64,000 bases of DNA from Methylobacterium oryzae (GTDB lineage: Bacteria > Pseudomonadota > Alphaproteobacteria > Rhizobiales > Beijerinckiaceae), in contig NZ_CP090350.1 in assembly GCF_021398735.1 (NCBI RefSeq), positions 320,001 to 384,000 of the forward strand, in the 5' to 3' direction. A model generated the notes under the pieces. It had not been told where the DNA came from. It saw only the letters and a program-made list of their open reading frames with translations, and ran no database searches. Shown one piece after another: positions 44,771 through 56,408 of this stretch. The translations under genes were made by a program, and so were the position numbers. How positions within the stretch are numbered: position 1 is the stretch's first letter; each line of letters begins with the position of its first letter.

Positions 44771-44971
44771 GTGACACAGCCCGATGACGCGGAACTCTCC
44801 GGGCAACTGGTCCTCTTCTACGCGGCGATAACCACCTCCGAGGACGAGGCGCTCGCCATCGTGCGCCGTGCCGTCAAGGCGGACGCAGCGGTCGAGCCGA
44901 CGGGGGGCCGCTTGTCTCAGCAAACGGCCAGCGCACTTGTTCTGGAAGCGGGCCTCGCGCGGGCCCTCTGA
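44771..44971 (+). CDS. small hypothetical protein abutting the IS end
   Basis: 66 residues from a GTG that is the first codon after the IS (MTQPDDAELSGQLVLFYAAI; TTSEDEALAIVRRAVKADAA; LSQQTASALVLEAGLARAL). The C-terminal half reads like a real small protein, and the N-terminus may have been cut by the IS insertion or an adjacent deletion. Confidence 0.4.
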   Translation: MTQPDDAELSGQLVLFYAAITTSEDEALAIVRRAVKADAAVEPTGGRLSQQTASALVLEAGLARAL

Positions 44972-45467
44972 CACACGCAGGCAAACGCGAGTCCAACGAC
45001 GGGGCTGGATGCCGCGGTAATCCCGCTCGGGAGCGGTCGCCGATTAATGCGAGGTCCCGCCCTGAGGACTTATCCGCGATCGGGGCCGATTCCATGGCCG
45101 AACTGGACCTTCGGAAAGCGCGCGGCGTTGTGCCAACAGGCGGCAAGCTGCGGCTTCGAAGAGGTCCGCACCGCAGCGGACGTCACCCCTCCGCCGGTCC
45201 TGCCATCTCGCGGGTCCGCTCAACCATCGCGAGCAGCACCGTGCGGAAGGCCTGCTGCTCCCGCGAGCACGCGCCCGCGTCATCACCACGCCCGAGTTCG
45301 ACGCGCAGTCCGTCGAGTGCCTTCTCCCGTCGTTCCGCACCGTCCGCGGGCAGGTAACCTGCAGCGGGGCCTCCTGGGCGGCGGCAAGGTCGTCCCGGTC
45401 CGCCCGACCGACCGACCAGCGCGAGGTTCGTTCAAGCACCCCTCGTTTTCGGTCATGCATCAAGCCA
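44972..45467. other. no gene recognised
   Basis: About 500 bp in which frames are Arg/Ser/Pro-rich and mutually shadowing. Possibly decayed sequence within the inverted segment. Confidence 0.35.
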
Positions 45468-45659
45468 TCAGTGACCGCGCGGGAGTGGCGTCCGGGGCAT
45501 CAGACCCTCGACGCGCAGCCTCAACCGGGTGGCGCGGATTGCCTCCACGGTCCGCCAAGGAACATCCCTGGCTATGCCCTCGGTCTCGAGCTCCGTGAGC
45601 TGATCAATCAACTGTCCCTGCTCCTGAAGGCCGGGGTGCTGCGACATGCGGACGATCAT
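45468..45659 (-). CDS. small hypothetical protein
   Basis: 63 residues from the ATG at 45659 (GGAAG 9 bp upstream): MIVRMSQHPGLQEQGQLIDQ, LTELETEGIARDVPWRTVEA. Other in-frame ATGs are possible (45647, 45677). Helical, soluble, family unknown. Confidence 0.4.
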   Translation of the reverse strand: MIVRMSQHPGLQEQGQLIDQLTELETEGIARDVPWRTVEAIRATRLRLRVEGLMPRTPLPRGH

Positions 45660-45743
45660 CCCGATCAGCTTCCGCATCACTGGGCACATCAGCGGGCGAA
45701 CGAACTCTACCATACCGTGCAGCCATGGTGGTCGGACATCGCC

Positions 45744-45875
45744 TTAGCCTCGACCGCTGGTCTTCATGGCAGCCGAGACCGTACCCTTGTTCGAGGGCGC
45801 CGCCGCGTTGGTCTTGGGCACGGGCTTCTTTGGCTTCTTGGTCTCGCGATTCCCGCGTTTCTTGTCCGTTGCCAT
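45744..45875 (-). CDS. 43-residue basic protein
   Basis: ATG at 45875 behind GAGGAGC. Sequence begins MATDKKRGNRETKKPKKPVP and ends TSGRG. Lys-rich, disordered proteins starting this way recur in Methylobacterium-like genomes; role unknown. It lies just downstream of the gene at 45918-46196 on the same strand. Confidence 0.55.
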   Translation of the reverse strand: MATDKKRGNRETKKPKKPVPKTNAAAPSNKGTVSAAMKTSGRG

Positions 45876-45917
45876 GATCCCGCTCCTCGATACGCGTGGC
45901 AGATTCGATAACGACCT

Positions 45918-46196
45918 TCACCCCTCCGACTTCGGCTGGTCCGCCAGCGCCCGGATTGCGGTCGCGATCGGGAAGTCGAACGCGCCGAGCACGGTGACGA
46001 GGCGGCTGCCGGCCCAGAGTTCGGCATGGTGCCCGGCGATCAATCCCTTTGCCTGCCGCTTGGCGTCCCCGTCGTCGCGGGCCGTGATGATCGAGGTCGC
46101 GACCACGCCACCGCTCGGAGCGAGCCGATGAACCTGATAGGCGCGGCGCGCGTGCCTCGAGCGGGGCTTTGCGGGGAACTTGATGAGGTCTGCCAT
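45918..46196 (-). CDS. small hypothetical protein
   Basis: 92 residues from the ATG at 46196 (MADLIKFPAKPRSRHARRAY; VVATSIITARDDGDAKRQAK; LIAGHHAELWAGSRLVTVLG). Good coding character, with a positively charged N-terminus. Probably co-transcribed with the basic protein 42 bp downstream. Confidence 0.55.
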   Translation of the reverse strand: MADLIKFPAKPRSRHARRAYQVHRLAPSGGVVATSIITARDDGDAKRQAKGLIAGHHAELWAGSRLVTVLGAFDFPIATAIRALADQPKSEG

Positions 46197-46521
46197 GCGC
46201 GCCTGTCCGTTGCAGGCGGGGGCATGAACCCTCAGCCACCGGAGCCTGGAACAGCCGATCCGGTGATCTCGGCACTCTGCGCCTTTCCGATCGACAAAGA
46301 TAGTCCTGACGGGGACGCGTGTTCCCGCATCCTGCCAAGATCTCGGTAACGCCGCGAGCATGGGAAGCATCTGTCACAACCGCTTGAACGGCGGAGCCGG
46401 CGCGAGGCACTGAATGTTCGCGCGTGAACAGCTCTTGAGACCCGTCAAGCGACGGGAATGTTCGCGAAGCGATGATTGACGATGGCCGGAAGCAGCTAAT
46501 CCGAGGCGTACCATTCCGACA
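46197..46521. other. no gene recognised
   Basis: 325 bp. GCGTGAACAGCTCTTGAG/GACGGGAATGTTCGCG near 46410-46460 contains TGTTCGCG twice, once per strand sense, in a moderately AT-rich setting. Possible promoter for the leftward pair. Confidence 0.25.
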
Positions 46522-47247
46522 TTAATCTTGAGCCGGAGCCGCCTCCCCCCATTCCCGGTCCTGCTCCGCGAGCAAGGCGGCACGACGGGCCGCGAGCGTC
46601 TCCGGTTCCGCCGCCGGAGCGTCCAAGGGCGCCTGGAGAGGGAGAGAAGCGATCGGCCTGTCCCCTTCCAGGACGCGGGCGATGGTCGTGATGATGCGAT
46701 CAACATCGCTAGACATCACGATGCCCGTGCCGATGAGTTCGAGGCGTGAACGGCCGGCCAAATCCGCGCAGGACCCTCCGGCGAAGCCGAGCGCTGCGAT
46801 GTCGTCGGCGTGCAGAGGCAGGCGTTCGACCAGCATGTGCCGCAGCCGTCCGAGCCTTCGCTCGCCGGTAGCCTCGGCCGTGTGCATGTCGCGGGCGCCC
46901 GGCACCCAGCGCGCCAGCTCGGCGAGGATGAAGGTCCGAACGCGTTCGACGCGGACCGGGCCGAACTTTCTGATGCTGGCGATCGCGTCCGGTGAGCTCT
47001 CGGCCAGAAGGCCGAGATCCCGGTACCCGGCCTTGCGCAGACGGGCCCGCAGGGAGGCCGTCAGGAAACCGCGGCCCAATCCCGACGCTGAGAGCAGCTG
47101 AAGCGCGTCAGGCGGCAGGTCCTCGAACAGCGGGAGCCTCGCGCTGATTTCGCCGAAGAGGCTATCGGACCGGGTTGTGCGACGTGATCGGCCGGGCATC
47201 GCCGTCGCCGATAGGGCTACTTCCAGCGCCCCGCAACGCTCAGCCAT
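46522..47247 (-). CDS. hypothetical protein with RpoA-CTD/HhH-like segments
   Basis: 241 residues (or 225 from the ATG at 47199). Two helix-hairpin-helix-like stretches stand out. One is LTASLRARLRKAGYRDLGLL, then SPDAIASIRKFGPVRVERVR. The other is LPLHADDIAALGFAGGSCAD, then GRSRLELIGTGIVMSSDVDR. This pattern resembles the alpha-CTD of RNA polymerase (a rung of hairpins that bind the minor groove). The Pro/Ala/Glu tail looks disordered. Function unknown; DNA binding is an inference. Confidence 0.6.
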   Translation of the reverse strand: MAERCGALEVALSATAMPGRSRRTTRSDSLFGEISARLPLFEDLPPDALQLLSASGLGRGFLTASLRARLRKAGYRDLGLLAESSPDAIASIRKFGPVRVERVRTFILAELARWVPGARDMHTAEATGERRLGRLRHMLVERLPLHADDIAALGFAGGSCADLAGRSRLELIGTGIVMSSDVDRIITTIARVLEGDRPIASLPLQAPLDAPAAEPETLAARRAALLAEQDREWGEAAPAQD

Positions 47248-47420
47248 CGCGCGCCGTCACGGTGCCGGCTTGCCCACCACCGTGTGACGACGAACGAGCG
47301 AGGCCCGACCCAAGAGCCGCCGGTCCGCCTCGGAGCGACAAAGCGGAGGCGCGGCTTTCCACTCCGTTGACCACGCTTTAAACGGGCGCGTGCGAGGCCG
47401 GGATCCGAACCGGCCGCTCC

Positions 47421-48389
47421 TCAGGCGGCGACGCGAACCCGCTCCGAAGCCTGGCCGATGGCGGCGATGACCGCGTCCGGCGCCAGATGCTGGATCATGT
47501 GGCCCAGGCCGGGCACGACGATGAGGTGACTGTCCGGCAGTTCGCCGTGCAGGCGCTTCGACTGCCGATCGACATCGGCGATCTGATCGGCTCCGCCCAC
47601 GATGATCACCACCGGGAGCCTCAGGTCGCGGTAGTGCTTCTGAAGCTCGGCCGCCGCCGGCGTCATCAAAGCGGCGTCCTCTGCTGACGCCCGCAGCTGG
47701 ATCGGCCGCAGCATCATGGCCTTCGGGAACCCTCGGTCGAAACGCTCCGTGACCGCGGCCGGCGCGAACATGGCCTTGAGCAGGGCGGGCTGCAGGATCC
47801 GGCCGATCACGGGCGAGATCGAGTGGCGCATCAGGTCCCCGATGCCGGGGAGCGCCACCGGGGACGCGAGCACCACATCGGCGTGCAGCGTCGGGTAATA
47901 GTACCCGGACGCCAGGACGAGGCTGCGCACGAGCTGCGGGGCCTGTAGCGCGAGGGCGACCGCGACCAAAGCCCCCCAGGAGTGTCCGAGGACGACGGCT
48001 TGGGCAACGCCGAGCTGCTGAAGCGCCTTCTGGAACAGCGTCGCGTGAGCGCGCGGCGTCCAGAGCCCGCGCGGGCGGTCGCTGTAGCCGTAACCGGGTC
48101 GGTCGAAGATGATGACGCGGTGGCGCTCAGCCAGATCGTCGACGATGCCGCTGGCGAGAAAGTCCTGGATCATCATGCCGTTGCCGTGGATCAGCACCAG
48201 CGGCTCGCCGGCCCCCCGCTCGACGTAGTGCAGGCGCACGCCATCCACGATGAGGAACGCGCCGATCGGTGGCGTCCGTCGCTCGGCCTGCTTTGCCTGG
48301 GCGGCCGCATAGAGGGCGGACGCTCCCAGCGCGGTCGCGGAGCCGAGCAGGGTCGGAAGCAGCCACGCTGTTCTTGAACGGCCTGTCAT
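47421..48389 (-). CDS. alpha/beta-hydrolase fold protein
   Basis: 322 residues from the ATG at 48389. An N-terminal membrane anchor or signal (WLLPTLLGSATALGASALYA) precedes the hydrolase core: oxyanion strand VLIHGNGMMIQDF, nucleophile GHSWGALVAV, acid VVGGADQIADVD, and histidine VPGLGHMIQ. Similar to epoxide-hydrolase/haloperoxidase-type enzymes, attached to or secreted across the inner membrane. Substrate unknown. Confidence 0.88.
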   Translation of the reverse strand: MTGRSRTAWLLPTLLGSATALGASALYAAAQAKQAERRTPPIGAFLIVDGVRLHYVERGAGEPLVLIHGNGMMIQDFLASGIVDDLAERHRVIIFDRPGYGYSDRPRGLWTPRAHATLFQKALQQLGVAQAVVLGHSWGALVAVALALQAPQLVRSLVLASGYYYPTLHADVVLASPVALPGIGDLMRHSISPVIGRILQPALLKAMFAPAAVTERFDRGFPKAMMLRPIQLRASAEDAALMTPAAAELQKHYRDLRLPVVIIVGGADQIADVDRQSKRLHGELPDSHLIVVPGLGHMIQHLAPDAVIAAIGQASERVRVAA

Positions 48390-48678
48390 GGGATTGATCC
48401 TGTTCACTGGAATGGGGCGTGCCTTCCGATTGCCGAGGGACGGCGAGTCCCCTTCCCGCCAACGGGAGGAGGCGCCGGTCCGCCGTTTCCGGCGCGGCAA
48501 GCGGACGGTGTCGGCAGGATGACGTTGGCAGGGCGCTCGGTCGGCGCCGCCAGACGGCACGCGGGACGCATGGGTCTCGGCGCGGCTCCGGTCGGTCTCG
48601 CTTGAACAGGCCGAAGGCTCTTACATGCCCGGCGGAGCGATGACCCGGTTGGAGGCACTGCCGTTGCGGTGGCGGCGC
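48390..48678. other. no gene recognised
   Basis: About 290 bp upstream of the hydrolase, without coding character. Confidence 0.3.
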
Positions 48679-48879
48679 CTATCGCGCGGCCTGCCAACGC
48701 ACCGTCATCCGACGAAGGGCTAAATCGCCATTCGTCTCCGAAGCGCCCTCCGAATCGAAGGATCGGGCCGACTGGCGTACGATCACATCGTCCCGCGTGA
48801 TCGACCAGTCGAACCGGCCGGGCTCCTTCGCCGATGGCATGACCTGTAACTTGTGGGGATTGGGTCTGAAAACGATCAT
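48679..48879 (-). CDS. small hypothetical protein
   Basis: 66 residues (MIVFRPNPHKLQVMPSAKEP; GRFDWSITRDDVIVRQSARS; DLALRRMTVRWQAAR). Beta-rich, with the look of the short proteins that recur across rhizobiales plasmids. No function. Confidence 0.5.
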   Translation of the reverse strand: MIVFRPNPHKLQVMPSAKEPGRFDWSITRDDVIVRQSARSFDSEGASETNGDLALRRMTVRWQAAR

Positions 48880-48951
48880 CTGATCTGTTCAATGCTCCGA
48901 TAAGAACCGTTTCTTGATCTTCCAGGACCGAGATTGTCGGTCCTTTGGCAG

Positions 48952-49338
48952 TCACGCCGACGGCGCCTGACTTGTTTCAGTCGCGGAGGCGGACGCATGC
49001 TTCCATGCCTCGACGCTGGCTGCCGTGCTCGCCAGTTGCGACGCCAAGTATTGCAGCGCTTCCGTGCAACGACCGTCCTCGCGGCGCACATCGGCAGCGC
49101 GAGCCCGATCGTCGCTCGCCGCGACAAGCGAGTCTGCAACGAGCGTCAGTCGTTCGGCGACGCGCCGCATCGATTGCGGCCCGGTGAAGCTGGTCCGCGC
49201 ATCAGTGGCGACGGCCTGAATCAGACTTCCGAGATCAGGCTCGAGAACCATCTCCCAGTGCTGGGCATAGTTTGACGCCATCATCTGGCACTTGGTGAAC
49301 CAGCTGAACTCCAAGCCTGTAAGTCTGGGTTGAGCCAT
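48952..49338 (-). CDS. hypothetical protein
   Basis: 128 residues, mostly helical (FSWFTKCQMMASNYAQHWEM; LGSLIQAVATDARTSFTGPQ; SMRRVAERLTLVADSLVAAS; CTEALQYLASQLASTAASVE). It resembles phasin- or four-helix-type proteins in composition only. No family assigned. Confidence 0.5.
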   Translation of the reverse strand: MAQPRLTGLEFSWFTKCQMMASNYAQHWEMVLEPDLGSLIQAVATDARTSFTGPQSMRRVAERLTLVADSLVAASDDRARAADVRREDGRCTEALQYLASQLASTAASVEAWKHASASATETSQAPSA

Positions 49339-49793
49339 AACGCACTCCTTGCTGAAGGGGCTGAATTCACGCGCATGGAGACAGCCGAAAGCCGCTGTCC
49401 TGCCGAAGCGCCGGCAGATGACGTCACCGTTTGCTCAGGTGGCCCCGCCGACTGGCGACGTTGAGACGCTCCATCATGTCGAGGGTCGTCCCCGAGGTTC
49501 GGCATGCCGGGAACTCAGCGCATCACCTGCTGACTGACGTCAGCACGCGACAGGACCCGCGTCCGTCCGACGACACAGTCGCGCGTCGCGGCGATCGCAC
49601 GCAGGATGCGGCGATCTTCATAAGATGGTGTGTCGAAAATATTTTACTAGATCCAATAAATATAAATCTGGCGATTCATCGCAAATTGCAAATTTGTCCG
49701 GGAAAACACGAAACAGGCGCCGATATGAACGAAATAACTTTCTGGGCGTTTTCAGTACGCAAGCTTCCGTTGCTGCCGTCAAGGAAATCCGCC
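49339..49793. other. no gene recognised; AT-rich second half
   Basis: 455 bp. The part from 49620 to 49760 (AAAATATTTTACTAGATCCA region) is strikingly AT-rich against the surroundings and probably contains the promoter of the gene at 49794. A longer in-frame start at 49725 is possible. Confidence 0.35.
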
Positions 49794-50060
49794 ATGCTCA
49801 ATCAGAAACGTTTTGGACGCAAAATATCGATTCCCTCGACGATGGAGATCAAGCGCGATCTGATGGACATGGCGCATGCGGACACGATCGTGAAGTCCTT
49901 GAAGAGTCGTGGCCTGACCAGGGACGAATTCGAGGACGTGGTTTCGGGCCTGGCCGCTGATGGTCTGCTTTCGCTGGAGCGATCTCAGGTATTGACCCTC
50001 AACTTCGAGCGCACAGACCCCCAAAGCCCAAGTCTCGTGGATAATCGTGACGCTCGATAA
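49794..50060 (+). CDS. small hypothetical protein
   Basis: 88 residues from the ATG at 49794 behind AAGGA (MLNQKRFGRKISIPSTMEIK; LMDMAHADTIVKSLKSRGLT; DEFEDVVSGLAADGLLSLER). Helical, likely soluble; unknown role. Confidence 0.55.
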   Translation: MLNQKRFGRKISIPSTMEIKRDLMDMAHADTIVKSLKSRGLTRDEFEDVVSGLAADGLLSLERSQVLTLNFERTDPQSPSLVDNRDAR

Positions 50061-50416
50061 TCTGAGAAAGCGACAGCGAAGTGGCTTGGAGATGCGTGCC
50101 GCGGATGGCTCTGTCGGCGAACGCTTCGGCAGACCGTGGCGCAGTCTCGTGAGCTGACGCTTGTCGCCAGCCCCCTCGGGAAGTGTCGGCGGGCGGTGCC
50201 GTGCAGGCCACGTTGTTGCCGAGGGCTCGAATAAGGGTGCGATCGCGGGCAGCATGACCGCCCAAGGCAACGGCACGTGACACGCATCGTGAGGATTGGT
50301 CCTGTGCCATTGTCGGGGCCCCAGCCGCCGACCTGCCGTTGTGCACGGACGAGACGCGCTTGGCCGAGGGGCGGAGGGATGAACGCGGCATCGGCATATC
50401 TGCCGGCTCGGCTTGA
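50061..50416. other. no gene recognised
   Basis: 356 bp between convergent genes with no coding or repeat signal that I can support. Confidence 0.3.
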
Positions 50417-50638
50417 TCAGGCCAGGATGACCTCGATTAAATGGCGGTTCGCCCAGATGGACGTGATGGTCCGGTCGATCTCCCGCAGAAGCAGTTCCGC
50501 GGCGGCTCGGGTCTCCGGGCTATTGAGCGGGCCGGCGACGATCCGTGCCTGCTGGGCCCGGCGCAGCTCGGCCGCGGCGAGGTCCTGTTCCGCCTGTGCA
50601 AGGATGTCCCGGAGGTAGGCGTCGGGCAGTGTCGGCAT
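50417..50638 (-). CDS. small helical hypothetical protein
   Basis: 73 residues from the ATG at 50638 (MPTLPDAYLRDILAQAEQDL; AAAELRRAQQARIVAGPLNS; AAAELLLREIDRTITSIWAN). Two amphipathic helices suggest a coiled coil. A second frame over the same DNA is a shadow. Confidence 0.55.
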   Translation of the reverse strand: MPTLPDAYLRDILAQAEQDLAAAELRRAQQARIVAGPLNSPETRAAAELLLREIDRTITSIWANRHLIEVILA

Positions 50639-50717
50639 GGTGGCAGCCTCCCGTCCATGACATGGATCCCGCCGCGCGACCCGGTCACGGGCAACGCGGC
50701 TTCGACGAGCCCGCAGG

Positions 50718-50900
50718 TCAGACGGTGAAGATCTGCAGGAGGACTCCGAGGCTTCCCAACGCCGCAGTGCTGATCCCACAGACGAGGACGATATCCCCGC
50801 TCGCTATGTGCTTCGACACCGGTGCAAACCGGTAGGCTGCCGACGTCAGCGCGATGCCGAGCAACGCAATCGCCAGAGCGACGGCCATCAGAATTGTCAT
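50718..50900 (-). CDS. small two-helix membrane protein
   Basis: 60 residues from the ATG at 50900. Helix 1 is MTILMAVALAIALLGIALTS; helix 2 is IVLVCGISTAALGSLGVLLQ, ending IFTV. Inner-membrane, unknown role. Confidence 0.55.
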   Translation of the reverse strand: MTILMAVALAIALLGIALTSAAYRFAPVSKHIASGDIVLVCGISTAALGSLGVLLQIFTV

Positions 50901-51283
50901 GACAATGATCCTTGTCCGCCAGCGGCGGGACTGACCATCGCGCGGAAAAGTGTAACGCGTGAAAGAGACGAAATATCCGTCTGCCACCGGCCAGATTTTC
51001 GATTGTCAAAATTCTTGGCGATTTCAGGCGAGACAGCTGCTTTTCACAATGGAATCGTCGCTGGTCGGCGGAGCTGTGACCTGACTGATCGTCATGCCAT
51101 TCTCCAACACAGTCCTGCTTGAGCGGCCCGATCAGGGCGGACGATCGCGCAGGTTGATCCGCGCGGCGCGGAGATCGGTCGATCGAAGGAGGCGGTTCGA
51201 ATCCGCTGTCCCCCGCTGAAGGGGCCGTTTGGGCGTTTTGCCCCGGCTTCCGGATGAGCGGGACCCGCCGTCCCATTATAAGA
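50901..51283. other. groESL upstream region with a tRNA 3'-end-like fragment
   Basis: 51191-51214 reads like the T-arm and acceptor 3' strand of a tRNA: GGCGG, TTCGAAT, CCGCT, then GTCCCCC. The T-stem pairs with one G-T wobble. No 5' half, anticodon arm or CCA is present, so it is a fragment, possibly an old integration scar. Otherwise no gene. Confidence 0.35.
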
Positions 51284-51310
51284 TTAGCACTTCCATGCGG
51301 CGAGTGCTAA
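51284..51310. promoter_or_regulatory. CIRCE element (HrcA operator) of groESL
   Basis: TTAGCACTT (51284-51292) and GAGTGCTAA (51302-51310) are separated by exactly 9 bp, one mismatch from the CIRCE consensus arms. It lies 103 bp before groES. HrcA repressor should bind here and release on heat shock. TATAAG at 51277-51282 just upstream is a possible -10. Confidence 0.92.
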
Positions 51311-51413
51311 TAATGGGTCGATCGGGCGGCGATGACAGTCTCGCCGTTATCTGTCCCGCGACAGCGCCAGTCATGTCGGTTGGATCTCGCTTGGGAACGA
51401 TCAGGATCTCACG

Positions 51414-51701
51414 ATGAAATTCCGTCCGCTGCACGACCGCGTGGTGCTCCGTCGCATCGAAGGCGAGGAGAAGACCAAAGGGGGCATCATCATCCCCGAT
51501 ACGGTCAAGGAGAAGCCGCAGGAGGGCGAGGTCGTCGCCGCGGGACCGGGCGTGCGCGACGAGGCCGGCCAGATCATCGCGCTTGAAGTGAAGGCCGGCG
51601 ACCGCGTCCTGTTCGGCAAGTGGTCCGGCACCGAGGTCAAGATCGACGGTCAGGACCTCCTGATCATGAAGGAATCCGACATCCTGGGCATCGTCGCCTA
51701 G
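51414..51701 (+). CDS. groES: co-chaperonin GroES
   Basis: 95 residues, full length. [20 protein letters not shown] start, mobile loop [20 protein letters not shown], and roof [20 protein letters not shown]. It caps GroEL during ATP-driven protein folding in the cytosol. First gene of the CIRCE-controlled operon. Alphaproteobacteria of this group often carry several groESL copies, so this may be an accessory set. Confidence 0.97.
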   Translation: MKFRPLHDRVVLRRIEGEEKTKGGIIIPDTVKEKPQEGEVVAAGPGVRDEAGQIIALEVKAGDRVLFGKWSGTEVKIDGQDLLIMKESDILGIVA

Positions 51702-51730
51702 CCCGGCTCGGGCGGCGCGGAGCGTCGTGA

Positions 51731-53443
<1,713 letters not shown>

Positions 53444-53467
53444 GCTACCAAACCAGTTCCGGTGATG

Positions 53468-53496
53468 CCCGACGAGCCGGACGCCGGCTCGTCGGG
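53468..53496 (+). terminator. perfect 13-bp hairpin after groEL
   Basis: CCCGACGAGCCGG (53468-53480) and CCGGCTCGTCGGG (53484-53496) around an ACG loop, 24 bp after the groEL stop. No clear T-run, but the strength and position fit transcription termination. Confidence 0.65.
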
Positions 53497-53687
53497 GGCA
53501 CGTCACGCGGGCCGGGATGCACGGACTGGCCCCGTTCCGGTCCTGCGGAAGCGCCCGACCGGAGAGCTCCCAAACATCGGCGCCGTGTCATCGCGATCGA
53601 GACCCGCGTCTCGCGCCGTGAGGCGGCCCGGGACGCGGGAGGCCGCGGCGGCGGCCGATCCCGAAGTCGCTCCTGAGGGCAACGCAC

Positions 53688-54500
53688 ATGCGCATTCTCG
53701 TCGGCGGCAAGATGACCTACGAGTTCCTGCAGCCCACCCCCATCATCGCGACGCTTAACGTCCACGCATCGCGCTTCTCGGATCTCGAACGACCCGACTA
53801 CTTGATCACGAGCCCCGCTGTACCGGTCCAGGGCTATCGCGATAGTTTCGGGAACTGGTGCAGCCGCATGGTTGCCCCGGCTGGCCGCTTCACGCTGCGG
53901 ACCGACACGATCGTGCGGGACCCCGGCGGCGGCGACCCGGCGGCCTTCGACGCTCGGGAGACCGCAATCGAGGAGTTGCCGTCGGATACGGTGCTGTTCC
54001 TCCTCGGCAGTCGGTACTGTGAGACCGATCGTCTGTCATCGATCGCCTGGGATCTGTTCGGCCACCTGCCACCGGGCTGGGAGCGTGTGCAGGCGATCTG
54101 CGACTACGTCCATGATCGAATTACCTTCGGATACGAGCATGCGCGAGCCACGCGGACGGCCTTCGATGCATTCGAGGAGCAGCGGGGCGTCTGCCGTGAT
54201 TATGCGCATCTGGCGATTGCGTTCTGCCGGTGTCTCAACATCCCGGCACGCTACTGCAACGGCTATGTCAGCGACATCGGTCTGCCGCTGCCCCATGCGC
54301 CCGGCGATTTTGCTGCCTGGATGGAGGTTTTTCTCGGCGGGCGCTGGCACACGTTTGATCCGCGCAACAACAGCTCACGCATCGGTCGGATTCTGATCGC
54401 CTATGGTCGAGACGCCGCGGACGTCCCGTTGACGCTGACTTTTGGACCCAACGAACTCGTCGCGTTCCATGTGACGACGGAAGAAGCGCCTCCAATATAG
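53688..54500 (+). CDS. transglutaminase-like cysteine protease family protein
   Basis: 270 residues. An N-terminal beta domain (MTYEFLQPTPIIATLNVHAS; RFTLRTDTIVRDPGGGDPAA) is followed by a transglutaminase core. Cys is near residue 168 in RGVCRDYAHLAIAFCRCLNI, His near 220 and Asp just after in RWHTFDPRNNSSRIGRILIA. Similar proteins are common in alphaproteobacteria and are thought to act as peptidases or amidases rather than cross-linkers. No signal peptide. Independent of groESL, 187 bp after the terminator hairpin. Confidence 0.88.
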   Translation: MRILVGGKMTYEFLQPTPIIATLNVHASRFSDLERPDYLITSPAVPVQGYRDSFGNWCSRMVAPAGRFTLRTDTIVRDPGGGDPAAFDARETAIEELPSDTVLFLLGSRYCETDRLSSIAWDLFGHLPPGWERVQAICDYVHDRITFGYEHARATRTAFDAFEEQRGVCRDYAHLAIAFCRCLNIPARYCNGYVSDIGLPLPHAPGDFAAWMEVFLGGRWHTFDPRNNSSRIGRILIAYGRDAADVPLTLTFGPNELVAFHVTTEEAPPI

Positions 54501-54689
54501 TCGCAGATTTCTGAACGCGGCATTGGCTGCTGGAAGTCGTCGGCCGTTTGACTACGAAAGCTATCAAATCCTATCTGAGATACCGCAAATACGTGTCGTA
54601 TCCTTGACGCAGATCGATAAATGCAGCGTTAGTGACTGGCAATTGCCCAGGCCCTTGCGTGGGACGGATTTTGCTGACTTCTTCGTGAG

Positions 54690-55002
54690 ATGGGCCGCAG
54701 CGAACTGGAATGGCTGAGCCGCGAGGAACTGATCGATCCTTCGACAGACTCAGGATAAGGTGGTGCTGTGGCTGCAGCAACCGGACAAGACCTCGCGCAC
54801 CTCATCCAAGCCGCCCGTGACGGATCGCAAGGAGCAGCGCGCGCACTCCAAGCCCAGCGGGGCAAGCCCCCTCACGAGGGTCACAGCCGGGTGCTGAGCG
54901 ATGATCCCGATACAATCGTCCCGCGTCGTTCCCAGGCGTGTGCGTGCTGCGGCGCCAGCCTGCATGCCGCTCTTCCGGCAGAGGTCATCAGCGTCGCCGA
55001 GC
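54690..55002 (+). pseudogene. IS66-family transposase, N-terminal quarter (displaced half)
   Basis: MGRSELEWLSREELID begins at 54690. A REP-like insert with a stop follows, then SSKPPVTDRKEQRAHSKPSG, a frameshift, HEGHSRVLSDDPDTIVPRRS, and QACACCGASLHAALPAEVIS, VAE, reaching the IS3 boundary at 55002. This is the missing start of the transposase whose remainder is at 42462-43452 on the opposite strand. Joining GAG C with AG ATC, after removing one AGC duplicate, gives VAEQIELP in frame, exactly as IS66 proteins read. Confidence 0.85.
54736..54760. repeat. REP-like palindrome inserted in the IS66 gene
   Basis: CCTTCGACAGACTCAGGATAAGG resembles the widespread CTTCGACAGGCTCAGGATGAGG repeat of alphaproteobacteria. 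It replaces the expected LVLRLQ codons and introduces a stop. Confidence 0.45.
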
Positions 55003-55041
55003 TGAATCGCCCCGGGTTTTCCGGAGGCCGTTTGGTTTGGC

Positions 55042-56270
<1,229 letters not shown>

Positions 56271-56320
56271 GGCTCCAGTCTCTCAAGAGTTGGAGCCTCC
56301 GAAAATCCCGGGGCGATTCA

Positions 56321-56367
56321 ATCCCAAGCTGGCGGACGTGCTGTCCAATCTTGAACTTGTGAGACAT
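56321..56367 (-). pseudogene. first 15 codons of a small gene cut by the IS
   Basis: ATG at 56367 gives MSHKFKIGQHVRQLG, then the IS begins. This is the usual start of a short rhizobiales/Methylobacterium protein family (M.H.FKIGQ.V). The remainder is not adjacent to either IS copy, so sequence was lost here. Confidence 0.5.
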
Positions 56368-56408
56368 TGAGCTTCTCCGTCGTTTAGTGCCGTGTCGACA
56401 AGTCCGGG

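Noticed and set aside
51191..51214. Complete tRNA gene
   Set aside because: Only the T-arm and the 3' acceptor strand are present; there is no 5' acceptor partner, D-arm or anticodon arm.
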